Shown piece after piece: positions 26,008 through 33,878 of a stretch of DNA of 64,000 nucleotides. The stretch's first letter is position 1. Each line of letters starts with the position of its first letter. Position numbers and translations under genes: made by a program. The DNA comes from Duganella aceris (GTDB lineage Bacteria > Pseudomonadota > Gammaproteobacteria > Burkholderiales > Burkholderiaceae_D), in contig NZ_JAADJT010000022.1 of assembly GCF_011090165.1 (NCBI RefSeq), forward strand, positions 1 to 64,000, written 5' to 3'. The notes beneath the pieces are model-generated. The model made no database searches. It had not been told where the DNA came from and was given only the letters and a program-made list of their open reading frames with translations.

Positions 26008-26466
26008 ATGGACATCGAATCCCGGCTAGGCAAGCTCGAAGACTTCGCGGTCGAAACGCGCGAGCGCTTGACGCGGATCGAGACGCGTCTGGAGCAAACC
26101 GCAACCAAGGCCGATCTGGCGGAGGTCACTGCGACGATGATCAAATGGATCGTCGGCATCGCATTCGGCATGAGCGCCGCAGGCATCACAGTCATGACCT
26201 TCGTGCTGAACAACGCCGTGCCCAAAGCCGCGCCGTGCGAGCGCGCTTGCCCATCGTCGCTCGTCTGCCCCGGGCCGAATCGGTCCAACGTTGCATTTGT
26301 GATCAGATCGTGGCAGCATGCTGCTATTCCCCAGGAGGTCCCATGCATATCGCCCGCGCCAAACAACCCATCGCCGCCGCCGCCGTCACGCTGGTGTGCT
26401 GGATCGGCGGCGTCGCCTGCTTCCTGCCGCCGCTGCTGCAGCATACGCGCCAGTCGGTGTTGCTGA
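26008..26466 (+). CDS. Small coiled-coil membrane protein, probably with an abnormal C-terminal run-on
   Basis: The first 75 residues look like a real protein: an N-terminal amphipathic coiled coil (ESRLGKLEDFAVETRERLTR and on), then one transmembrane helix near residues 45-68. Short proteins of this pattern are common near phage or signalling genes, but no function is known. After about residue 75 the sequence turns into proline-, cysteine- and arginine-rich text without structure, and its last 41 codons overlap the next gene in another frame. A frameshift or lost stop codon near 26230-26340 is likely, so the true gene may have ended there. Confidence 0.5.
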   Translation: MDIESRLGKLEDFAVETRERLTRIETRLEQTATKADLAEVTATMIKWIVGIAFGMSAAGITVMTFVLNNAVPKAAPCERACPSSLVCPGPNRSNVAFVIRSWQHAAIPQEVPCISPAPNNPSPPPPSRWCAGSAASPASCRRCCSIRASRCC

Positions 26467-26660
26467 TGATCGCGGCTGGCCTCGGCATCGCCATCAGCCT
26501 GATCCTGCACCTGATTTTCATCGGCATGGCCGCCAAACGCCTCGGCCGCTCGCCGGCGTTGTGGGTGATCGTCGCGCTGTGCGGCTTCCCGATCGCCTCC
26601 ATCATCGGCCTGATCCTGTTCGAATGGTTCAGCGACGAGGAAAACCAGGCGCCGGCCTGA
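26343..26660 (+). CDS. Small membrane protein of unknown function
   Basis: A 105-residue protein with three hydrophobic stretches (about residues 10-30, 38-60 and 70-93) and short charged ends. The start at 26343 has an excellent ribosome binding site (CCAGGAGGTCCC before ATG), so this frame is the translated one where it overlaps the preceding gene. No family was recognised. It is followed 98 bases later by alaC on the same strand. Confidence 0.72.
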   Translation: MHIARAKQPIAAAAVTLVCWIGGVACFLPPLLQHTRQSVLLMIAAGLGIAISLILHLIFIGMAAKRLGRSPALWVIVALCGFPIASIIGLILFEWFSDEENQAPA

Positions 26661-26758
26661 GGGCTGGACAGAAGCCGAATTGATGGGCTAGTATGGATCC
26701 CGATGCAGCATTGCATCGACGTCGCTCGGACGGTTCCGGGCGCTTACGTGAGACATCC

Positions 26759-27958
26759 ATGACTGACACACAAACTCCGCGCAGCTTTTCGCGCATCGAT
26801 CGCCTGCCTCCCTACGTTTTCAATGTCACCGCCGAGCTCAAGCTGGCGGCGCGCCGTCGCGGCGAAGACATCATCGACATGTCGATGGGTAATCCCGATG
26901 GCGCCACGCCGTCGCACATCGTCGACAAGCTGGTCGACACCGTCAAGCGGCCCGACACGCACGGCTACTCGGCCTCCAAAGGCATCCCGCGCCTGCGGCG
27001 TGCCATCACCAAGTGGTACAAGACGCGCTACGACGTCGAGTTCGACCCCGACGCGGAAGCCATCGTCACCATCGGTTCCAAGGAAGGCCTGGCGCACCTG
27101 ATGCTGGCCACGCTGGACCAGGGCGACACCGTGCTGGTGCCGAACCCGAGCTACCCGATCCACATCTGGGGCGCGGTGATCGCCGGCGCCAACATCCGCT
27201 CGGTGCGGATGACGCCGGGCGTCGATTTCTTCGACGAACTGGAGCGCGCGGTGCGCGAGAGTTATCCGAAGCCGAAGATGATGATTCTCGGCTTCCCGTC
27301 GAACCCGACCGCGCAATGCGTCGAGCTGGAATTCTTCGAGCGCGTGGTGGCGTTGGCCAGGCAGCACAACATCCTGGTGGTGCACGACCTGGCCTACGCC
27401 GACATCGTGTTCGACGGCTGGAAGGCGCCGTCGATCATGCAGGTACCGGGCGCGCGCGAAGTGGCGGTGGAATTCTTTACCCTGTCCAAAAGCTACAACA
27501 TGGCCGGCTGGCGCATTGGCTTCATGGTCGGCAACAAGGAACTGGTGTCGGCGCTGGCGCGCATCAAGAGCTATCACGACTATGGCAGCTTCACGCCGGT
27601 GCAGGTGGCGGCGATCGCCGCGCTGGAGGGCGACCAGGGCGCGGTCAGCGACATCTGCGCGCAATACCAGAGCCGCCGCGACGTGCTGCACAAGGGGCTG
27701 TGCGAAGCCGGCTGGCCGGTCGACAAGCCGAAGGCGTCGATGTACATCTGGGCCCGCATTCCTGAACCGTATCGCCACCTCGGTTCGCTGGAGTTTTCCA
27801 AGCTGCTGCTGGCCGAGGCCAAGGTCTGCGTCTCGCCCGGCATCGGCTTCGGCGAATACGGCGATGAGTACGTGCGCTTCGCGCTGATCGAGAACGAGGC
27901 GCGCATTCGCCAGGGACTGCGTGGTATTAAAGCCATGCTGCGCAAAACTGCGGAATAA
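26759..27958 (+). CDS. alaC: Pyridoxal-phosphate aminotransferase, alanine transaminase AlaC type
   Basis: A 399-residue fold-type I aminotransferase. The cofactor lysine is in TLSKSYNMAGWRIGF. Other landmarks are the substrate-arginine region near the C-terminus (EYVRFALIENEARIRQ), the SNPTAQ motif and the cofactor-ring aspartate in VHDLAYAD. The opening segment FSRIDRLPPYVFNVTAELK is characteristic of the AlaC/YfdZ group, which makes alanine from pyruvate and glutamate in E. coli. The ATG at 26759 is chosen because it gives the family length. Confidence 0.9.
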   Translation: MTDTQTPRSFSRIDRLPPYVFNVTAELKLAARRRGEDIIDMSMGNPDGATPSHIVDKLVDTVKRPDTHGYSASKGIPRLRRAITKWYKTRYDVEFDPDAEAIVTIGSKEGLAHLMLATLDQGDTVLVPNPSYPIHIWGAVIAGANIRSVRMTPGVDFFDELERAVRESYPKPKMMILGFPSNPTAQCVELEFFERVVALARQHNILVVHDLAYADIVFDGWKAPSIMQVPGAREVAVEFFTLSKSYNMAGWRIGFMVGNKELVSALARIKSYHDYGSFTPVQVAAIAALEGDQGAVSDICAQYQSRRDVLHKGLCEAGWPVDKPKASMYIWARIPEPYRHLGSLEFSKLLLAEAKVCVSPGIGFGEYGDEYVRFALIENEARIRQGLRGIKAMLRKTAE

Positions 27959-28043
27959 ATTCGCGTCCGTTTAAGCCGCATCAAGTGGTGTTCTTGATGC
28001 CGCGGCTACTGTAGTTCCTTGCGTTCTCACAGGAGCTGCCATC

Positions 28044-28634
28044 ATGTCTGCCTTACCCAACGGCCACAGCGCGCGTCGCCTGATCGAAGCGGTGCGCAAA
28101 CTCGAAGACTCCTTGAATTCGGCGGGGCTGCCGCGCTTCGTGGCGCGGCTGCCGGTGTGCTGGCTGAGCTGGCACTACTGCCGGGTGCTGGACAATAAAA
28201 TCGCGCGCATCCGGCGCATCGCCGGCAAGTTCGAAAAATGGCGCGCATCGATTCTCAGCATTTCCAAGGAGGCGGCGGCGCAGATGGAGATGATGGACGT
28301 CGACCGCAGCATGCGCACCGATATCGAGTTCACCAAAAATGCGATGTGGGAATTGCGCGGTTACTGCATCGACGTCGGCCGCATGTTCGATCAGCTGGGC
28401 TACCAGTCGGCGCGCTTGAAGCGGCGCCAGGAAGCGTTCCTGAAGATCCTGGAGCAATCGTGCGAATCGGCCAGCGGCATGCAGCGCGCGCTGGATGCGC
28501 ACGACGACGCCGTGCTGGCCTTCCTGCGCGCCGAGCAGTTGCGCGAGCGCGCTGAGGCCATCGTGGCTGCAACCGCAACCGCAACCGCCACTGCAGCGGC
28601 GCCCGCAACCGCCACGCCGGTCACGTCGGCTTAG
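28044..28634 (+). CDS. Helical protein of unknown function with a repetitive C-terminus
   Basis: A 196-residue soluble protein, mostly alpha-helical and rich in arginine, with ACAGGAGCTGCC before the start as ribosome binding site. No signal peptide or catalytic motif is visible. The last 30 residues are almost only alanine and threonine, encoded by an imperfect run of GCAACC units (about 28566-28620), a place where replication slippage could change length. Its stop codon overlaps the stop of the convergent reductase gene by two bases. The family is not recognised. Confidence 0.68.
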   Translation: MSALPNGHSARRLIEAVRKLEDSLNSAGLPRFVARLPVCWLSWHYCRVLDNKIARIRRIAGKFEKWRASILSISKEAAAQMEMMDVDRSMRTDIEFTKNAMWELRGYCIDVGRMFDQLGYQSARLKRRQEAFLKILEQSCESASGMQRALDAHDDAVLAFLRAEQLRERAEAIVAATATATATAAAPATATPVTSA

Positions 28635-29647
28635 AAGCCTTCCAGCACGATCTTGCCTTTGGCGCGGTTGGTTTCGATCAGCGCGTGCGCGCGCTTCAGG
28701 TTGGCGGCGTTGATCTTGCCGAAGCGCTCAGCCAGCGTGGTCTTGACCGCGCCGGTTTCCACCAGCTTGGCCACATCGTTCAACAGCTGATGTTGCTTCT
28801 GGATGTCGTCGGTCTCGAACATCGAGCGGGTGAACATGAATTCCCAGTGCAGCGACACGCTCTTGCGCTTGAGCAGGCGCACGTCGATCGCGGCCGGGTC
28901 GTCGATCAGCGCGACCTTGCCTTGCGGCGCGACCAGTTCGGCGATGGCGGTCCAGTGATGATCGGTCTGGTTCAGCGCGGCGACATAATTCACCGGCGGC
29001 AAGCCGAGGCGGGCGATCTCTTCGTTCAGCGGTTTGCTGTGGTCGATCACGTGATGCGCGCCCAGCTCCTTGATCCATTCGACCGTCTCCGGACGCGAGG
29101 CGGTGCCGATGATGGTCAGGCCGGTCAGCTGGCGCGCCAGCTGCACCAGAATCGAACCGACGCCGCCGGCCGCGCCGATCACCAGCAGCGACTTGCCGGC
29201 CGAGGCGCCGGCATCGCGGCTCACTTCCAGGCGCTCGAACAACAGTTCCCACGCCGTGATGGCGGTCAGCGGCAGCGCGGCGGCCTGGGCGAAGTCGAGG
29301 TTGGCCGGTTTGTGGCCGACGATGCGCTCGTCCACCAGGTGCAGCTCGCTGTTGGTGCCGGCGCGGGTCAGGGCGCCGGCGTACCAGACCTCATCGCCCG
29401 GCTTGAACAGCGTCACGTCCGGACCGACCGCCTTGACCACGCCGGCGGCATCCCAGCCGATGATCTTGGTGTCGCCGTCGGCCGGCGCGACGTTCTGGCG
29501 GATCTTGACGTCCACCGGATTGACGGAGACGGCGCGCACCTCGACCAGCAGATCGCGGCCGGTCGCTTGCGGCGCCGGCAGCTCGACGTCGATCAGGGCG
29601 TCGTCGTGGTCGATCGGGAGGGACTTGCGGTAGGCAACGGCTTTCAT
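28631..29647 (-). CDS. Zinc-type alcohol dehydrogenase-like quinone reductase family protein
   Basis: A 338-residue medium-chain reductase. The GroES-like N-terminus runs from MKAVAYRKS through VSVNPVDVKIRQN. The cofactor fold has LLVIGAAGGVGSILVQLARQ. The structural-zinc cysteines of true alcohol dehydrogenases are absent, which places it with the zinc-independent NAD(P)H quinone-reductase branch. The start at 29647 begins the domain directly and is preceded by CCGGAGCATTC. A LysR regulator is divergent 98 bases away, so control of this gene by it is likely. Confidence 0.87.
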   Translation of the reverse strand: MKAVAYRKSLPIDHDDALIDVELPAPQATGRDLLVEVRAVSVNPVDVKIRQNVAPADGDTKIIGWDAAGVVKAVGPDVTLFKPGDEVWYAGALTRAGTNSELHLVDERIVGHKPANLDFAQAAALPLTAITAWELLFERLEVSRDAGASAGKSLLVIGAAGGVGSILVQLARQLTGLTIIGTASRPETVEWIKELGAHHVIDHSKPLNEEIARLGLPPVNYVAALNQTDHHWTAIAELVAPQGKVALIDDPAAIDVRLLKRKSVSLHWEFMFTRSMFETDDIQKQHQLLNDVAKLVETGAVKTTLAERFGKINAANLKRAHALIETNRAKGKIVLEGF

Positions 29648-29745
29648 GGAATGCTCCGGTGAAGTGGGGATGGAGGTATCATCATTTATTTCGTGGCGAT
29701 GAAAAAGAGGCGTTGTCACGAAACACCTTCAAAGAAATCAAGAAA

Positions 29746-30651
29746 ATGTTGAGAATCGATGACCTGACCGTGTTTGTCCGCACCGCCGACCGGGGCAGCC
29801 TGTCCGCCGCCGCGCGCGAACTGGAGATTTCGCCGGCGTTGGCCAGCGCCGCCGTCAAACGGCTTGAAAACGAATTGGGTCTGCGGCTGTTCGCCCGCAC
29901 CACGCGTTCGCTGCGGCTGACCGAGGAGGGTGAGCTGTATCTGCGCCACGCACGCGAAGCGCTGCGGCTGCTGAAGGAGGGCCACGACGCGCTGATCCAG
30001 GGCCAGGAAACCCTGGGCGGCACGCTGAAGATATCGATGCCGTCCGACCTGGGCCGCAACATGCTGGTCGGCTGGCTGGACCAGTTCCAGGCGCAATATC
30101 CCAAGGTCAGCCTGCAGCTCAGTGTCAGCGACAGCGTATCGGATATGTACCGGCAGCCGATCGACATCGCCATCCGCTACGGTGTGCAGGAGGATTCCGG
30201 CCTGATCGCTTTGCCGCTGGCGCCGGACAACCGCCGCGTGCTGGTGGCGTCGCCGGACTACATCAAGCAGCACGGCAAGCCGGCGATGCTGGACGAGCTG
30301 TCGCGCCACAACTGCCTGCGCTTCATGCTGGACGACGTGATCCACGACCGCTGGAGTTTCTATCCCGCCGCCGACGCCGACGCCGGGGCGGTGACGGTCG
30401 ACGTCGACGGCAACCGCAGCGCCGACGACGCCGACGTGGTGCGGCGCTGGGCGGTCGCGGGACTGGGCATCGCCTACAAATCGCGGCTGGACCTGCGCGA
30501 CGATATCCGCGCCGGCCGCCTGGTCATCCTGCTGCCCGACCTGCTGGGCGAACCGACGCCGCTGACCATGTTGTGCATGCACCGCTCGCAGATCACGCCG
30601 ACGGTGCTGGCGCTGCGCGACTTCTTGCGCGCGCAGTGCGAGAAAGCTTAA
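29746..30651 (+). CDS. LysR-family transcriptional regulator
   Basis: A 301-residue regulator. The N-terminal winged helix-turn-helix lies at residues 1-60 (SLSAAARELEISPALASAAV then KRLENELGLRLFARTTRSL). The effector-binding domain at residues 88-295 has the usual GTLKISMP and IDIAIRYG strands. The start is set at 29746 since the domain begins there. The divergent placement next to the reductase gene is the classic arrangement for a LysR protein controlling its neighbour in response to a substrate of that enzyme. Confidence 0.9.
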   Translation: MLRIDDLTVFVRTADRGSLSAAARELEISPALASAAVKRLENELGLRLFARTTRSLRLTEEGELYLRHAREALRLLKEGHDALIQGQETLGGTLKISMPSDLGRNMLVGWLDQFQAQYPKVSLQLSVSDSVSDMYRQPIDIAIRYGVQEDSGLIALPLAPDNRRVLVASPDYIKQHGKPAMLDELSRHNCLRFMLDDVIHDRWSFYPAADADAGAVTVDVDGNRSADDADVVRRWAVAGLGIAYKSRLDLRDDIRAGRLVILLPDLLGEPTPLTMLCMHRSQITPTVLALRDFLRAQCEKA

Positions 30652-30736
30652 GGACGGCTGAAAAGGGCACTGCGATGACTTGCGCAGCGACAAAATGCGC
30701 TTACCATAGCGCTAACAATAATCCTGAGAGAAAACA

Positions 30737-31810
30737 ATGACCGAAACCCAGCGCGACCTGCTGAGCGCAGGCTTTTCGCTGACGCTGATTGCGCTGGCGG
30801 CGTTCGTGATGCAACGCTTCTTCCTGCCGCTGATCTGGGCCGGTATCCTGTGCGTGGCAACCTGGCCGCTGTACCAGCGCGTGCGGACCCGCTTCGGCCG
30901 CCGCGATGTGCTGGCCGCCGCCGTGCTGACCTTGCTGTGCGCCGGCGTCTTCATCGTGCCGGTGCTGCTGGGCGTGACCCAGGCGGCGCGGCAGGCACCG
31001 GAACTGGCCAACTACATCGTCAGCGCAAATCTGGACGGCATACCGGTGCCGGCATTCGTGCACCATATTCCCGCCATCGGCGACACCATCGCCGAATGGT
31101 GGCAAGCCACGCTGAGCCAGCCGCACGGCCTGGCGCATCTGTTGTCGGACCGCGAAATCAACGGCTTCCATTCGGCCAGCGACATGGTCAAGGTCGCCGG
31201 CGTCGGCCTGATGCACCGGCTGGTCGATTTCGGACTGGCCTTCCTGTGCCTGTTCTTTTTCTACAAGGACGGCGAAGCGCTGAACCGCCAGATCACCGCC
31301 ATCGGCAGCCGCTGCCTTGGCGAACTGCGCTGGGCGCGTTACGCGGAAAAAATCCCGACCGCGATCCGCGCCACCGTCAACGGCCTGGTGCTGGTCGGCC
31401 TTGCGGAAGGTGTGCTGATTGGGATCGGCTACGCGTTCGCGGGTTTGCCGTCGCCGGCTTTATGGGCAGCGGCGACCGGCATTCTGGCGATCATTCCATT
31501 TGGCGCGCCGGTGGCCTTCGTCAGTGCGGCGGCGGTGCTGGTGTTCAACGGCGCGATACCGGCCGCGATCGCGGTGGCGGTCTGGGGCAGCATCGTGTTG
31601 TTCGTGGCGGATCACTTCGTACGGCCGCAGATGATCGGCAGCGCCACGCGCTTGCCGTTCCTGGCCGTACTGTTCGGCATACTGGGCGGGGTGGAAACCC
31701 TGGGCCTGGTCGGACTGTTTATTGGTCCGGTCGTGATGGTTCTGTTTGTGACGTTGTGGTACGAGGCGCATCCGGTTGATGACGGCTCGCCAGTTGCCAA
31801 ACCCAGGTGA
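30737..31810 (+). CDS. AI-2E family transporter (PerM/TqsA type)
   Basis: A 357-residue polytopic membrane protein of the AI-2E family: a paired N-terminal hydrophobic hairpin (residues 10-45), a charged central region, then five or more C-terminal membrane segments with the family landmark FADHFVRPQMIGSATRLP (given here as VADHFVRPQMIGS). The ATG is preceded by GAGAGAAAACA. Family members have been reported as autoinducer-2 exporters or as sodium/proton antiporters, so the substrate is uncertain. It is a single gene, convergent with the small SOS-box gene. Confidence 0.85.
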   Translation: MTETQRDLLSAGFSLTLIALAAFVMQRFFLPLIWAGILCVATWPLYQRVRTRFGRRDVLAAAVLTLLCAGVFIVPVLLGVTQAARQAPELANYIVSANLDGIPVPAFVHHIPAIGDTIAEWWQATLSQPHGLAHLLSDREINGFHSASDMVKVAGVGLMHRLVDFGLAFLCLFFFYKDGEALNRQITAIGSRCLGELRWARYAEKIPTAIRATVNGLVLVGLAEGVLIGIGYAFAGLPSPALWAAATGILAIIPFGAPVAFVSAAAVLVFNGAIPAAIAVAVWGSIVLFVADHFVRPQMIGSATRLPFLAVLFGILGGVETLGLVGLFIGPVVMVLFVTLWYEAHPVDDGSPVAKPR

Positions 31811-31882
31811 GGAGCGCGAGCGAGGTCGCGGCATCTGCCGGCCTGTCTTGCGACTGGATCGGACAACTGGCACCGGCAACCA

Positions 31883-32107
31883 TTAATGCGCCTTCGACAG
31901 GATCAGCAGCCAACGGCGCATCAGCAGGATTTCCAGATGGCCAGCCTGCACGCCGGTGTCGCATTCCATGATCGGGTTCACCGCGTAGAAACGCTTGCGG
32001 AAGTCACGGCAGACCAGCATTTCGCGTTTGCCCATGCGTACCAGGAACGAGGTAGGCATATATTCCATGCCGAAGCGGGAACCGAAGCTGCTATTAACTG
32101 GTGTCAT
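31883..32107 (-). CDS. Small protein of unknown function under tandem LexA-like boxes
   Basis: A 74-residue basic protein without a signal peptide. It is rich in methionine, arginine and leucine and ends with a hydrophobic-basic stretch (EILLMRRWLLILSKAH). TTAAAGGAAATGTC before the ATG is a good ribosome binding site. Upstream, two CTGT-N8-ACAG boxes overlap a -35/-10 pair pointing at this gene. It stands alone between the AI-2E transporter (convergent) and an AT-rich gap. The sequence matches no family I know. The regulatory layout suggests a DNA-damage-induced role such as a division inhibitor or nuclease helper, which is inference. Confidence 0.72.
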   Translation of the reverse strand: MTPVNSSFGSRFGMEYMPTSFLVRMGKREMLVCRDFRKRFYAVNPIMECDTGVQAGHLEILLMRRWLLILSKAH

Positions 32108-32159
32108 GACATTTCCTTTAAGGGAGAAGCGTTTAACGAGGAGTTCAGAATAGCATAAC

Positions 32160-32198
32160 TACTGTATGAATAAACAGGTACTGTGTAAATAAACAGTA
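32160..32198 (-). promoter_or_regulatory. Tandem LexA (SOS) boxes overlapping a promoter
   Basis: Box one is TACTGTATGAATAAACAG (32160-32177) and box two is TACTGTGTAAATAAACAGTA (32179-32198). Both keep the CTGT-N8-ACAG core of enterobacterial and betaproteobacterial LexA sites, and their centres are 19 bases apart. On the minus strand, TTTACA (32189-32184), 17 bases and TACAGT (32166-32161) form a promoter reading towards the 74-residue gene, so a bound repressor would cover both hexamers. Confidence 0.75.
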
Positions 32199-32410
32199 AA
32201 TTCGTTGTTTTGTGATTTTTACGACAATTCATATCCCCTCCAGGCCATCTTTCCCGTTTTTTTGACTTTTTTGTTGCATTTGTGACAGCTGTTACTTTTC
32301 GTGAGAAATTGACAAGGTAAACCATGCAGAATCCTGTAGGAGTTATCCTACATAGAGGCATGGGGTAGCTGAGCGGCGCCGCCTCCTCCTCCCTGTTTGC
32401 ACTCAAATCC
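32199..32410. other. AT-rich intergenic region with one small inverted repeat
   Basis: This stretch, clearly AT-richer than its surroundings, holds no gene that I can support. It contains TGTAGGA-GTTA-TCCTACA (32335-32352), a perfect 7-base inverted repeat, 18 bases after a TTGACA hexamer (32309-32314). It could be an operator or leader hairpin for the lipoprotein gene starting at 32411. Confidence 0.45.
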
Positions 32411-32782
32411 ATGTCAATTATTGCCGCTGTCGCGCGTATTTCCGTGTTGTCGGGGATGGCCGGTTGTTCTTCGATTTCGATTTCGACCGTGGACGGCGAC
32501 CTGCTGTACTCCGGCATGCCCGGCTACCAGCATCTCCAGACTCACTCCCTGCCTCTGGCCATCAGCGCCAGAGGCGTAGGCGTTTTTGTCGGCAACGACG
32601 GCTTATCGTTCGGTTGGCTGGACGAGACGCGCGTGTATCTGCCTGGTGCGGACACCTGCCGAATGGTCGTGATCAGCGAACAGGTTGAAGAGGTGAAGAA
32701 CCTGATAAAAGTACTTGGTGCCGCGTCGATTAAACCATCTGAAATTTGTATTCTCAAAAAAGGAAAATCAAATGAAAGCTAA
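32411..32782 (+). CDS. Putative small lipoprotein of unknown function
   Basis: A 123-residue protein. A short hydrophobic start leads to SGMAGCSS, which fits a lipobox with the cysteine at residue 19. The remainder is a compact alpha/beta-looking domain without a known motif. No clear ribosome binding site precedes the ATG. It overlaps the start of the next lipoprotein gene by 11 bases, so the two are translated together and may form one envelope unit. Function unknown. Confidence 0.55.
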   Translation: MSIIAAVARISVLSGMAGCSSISISTVDGDLLYSGMPGYQHLQTHSLPLAISARGVGVFVGNDGLSFGWLDETRVYLPGADTCRMVVISEQVEEVKNLIKVLGAASIKPSEICILKKGKSNES

Positions 32783-33788
32783 GCTATGGCTGGTTTTGAC
32801 GTGCGTCGCAGGCTTGGTCGCCTGTGCCCCGATGGAGCAGGCCCCTTTGGTGTATTCGTCCAAGATTTCGGTGGGGATCGATATGACCGGCACATCGACC
32901 GAGAACCCCGGCGTCTCGCTCTCGCTGGGTTATAAACAGGTCGATGCCGCTTACATCCCGGTTGCCGTGGCGAAGGCGTGTGATGCAACAAAAACCGCAG
33001 CGGATTGCAAGGACACCATTTATGCGCTGAAAGTGCTGCAAGGTAACCTAAGCACTCAGGACGGCGGGGAACGCCAATCGGACGTGGAGGCCAAGCGGGT
33101 GCTTGCGGACTACGACGCGGCACTGCTTAAGCTGGATGGCGCCAAGGCCGCCACCAGCAATAAACAAAGCGAATTCGGTCAGCTCAATGGACGTAAGATC
33201 GTATTGGAGCAAAAGAAGGGCCAGTCGGCCGCGCAGGAAGTTGCGCTCGCCGCCTGGCGGGTGAAGAAAGCCGCGTTGGATGCGGTGGTGGCCCCGGCCG
33301 TGCTCACCGACGCCGAACAAAAGAGCCTCGTGGATTTGAACAATAAGATTCAAGCAGGTAATCCGTACGCGTTGACTGCGGAGGAAACCAAGGAGATCGC
33401 GGGGATCGATGCGCGCATAGCGCAAGCACTAGGGGATCTGGGCAAGCTCACTGCGGAACTGCCGCCGTTGCAGGCGGCGCTGGACCAGCTGAAGCAAAAA
33501 GCGTTTGAGGCGAAGCAGTTATTGAATAGCCTGGGGCGTACCGACGCCTACTCCGTGTTCGGCCGATTCGATGCGACGACATCAGCGGAAGCGGCCGCCG
33601 GCAAGGTCAGTTTGGGCAAGGTCTTTTCCACCGGCGTGGCCTCGCAGTCCCTGGCGCAGGGACTAGGCGACTACTACAAGGCGACGGCCGTCACTTCCTG
33701 CTACGAGGCAGTCGCCAAGCTGACGACAAGCGATACCAAGAGACTGGAAATGATCGACGCCTGCATCCGCCAAGTGGCGCAACGGTGA
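32772..33788 (+). CDS. Coiled-coil lipoprotein of unknown function
   Basis: A 338-residue protein with a signal peptide and lipobox (LVLTCVAGLVACAP, cysteine near residue 18) and AAAAAGGAAAATCAA before the ATG. The early mature part (SSKISVGIDMTGTSTENPGV) resembles beta-strand text, and residues 100-260 are a long alanine/lysine/glutamine coiled coil. Four cysteines in the mature protein (two near residue 76-84, two near the C-terminus) could form disulfides. It overlaps the preceding lipoprotein gene. No family was recognised. Confidence 0.68.
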   Translation: MKAKLWLVLTCVAGLVACAPMEQAPLVYSSKISVGIDMTGTSTENPGVSLSLGYKQVDAAYIPVAVAKACDATKTAADCKDTIYALKVLQGNLSTQDGGERQSDVEAKRVLADYDAALLKLDGAKAATSNKQSEFGQLNGRKIVLEQKKGQSAAQEVALAAWRVKKAALDAVVAPAVLTDAEQKSLVDLNNKIQAGNPYALTAEETKEIAGIDARIAQALGDLGKLTAELPPLQAALDQLKQKAFEAKQLLNSLGRTDAYSVFGRFDATTSAEAAAGKVSLGKVFSTGVASQSLAQGLGDYYKATAVTSCYEAVAKLTTSDTKRLEMIDACIRQVAQR

Positions 33789-33793
33789 TGCGG

Positions 33794-33820
33794 CGCGCGC
33801 CGGGAGACATTCGGCGCGCG
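33794..33820 (+). terminator. GC-rich hairpin, possible weak terminator
   Basis: A perfect 9-base stem CGCGCGCCG / CGGCGCGCG with a 9-base loop follows the stop of the coiled-coil lipoprotein gene by 5 bases. No T run follows, so it may act only as a pause site, a Rho-assisted end or an mRNA-stabilising hairpin. Confidence 0.4.
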
Positions 33821-33878
33821 TGAGTGCGGCCCTGGACGGCGGAGTCAAGGCACGTTACTCTCCCGTCAACATGGGAGC

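Noticed and set aside
27974..28007. Hairpin between alaC and the next gene as a terminator
   Set aside because: CATCAAG / CTTGATG pairs well, but the outer stem has a 3-base bulge and no T run follows; too weak to list.
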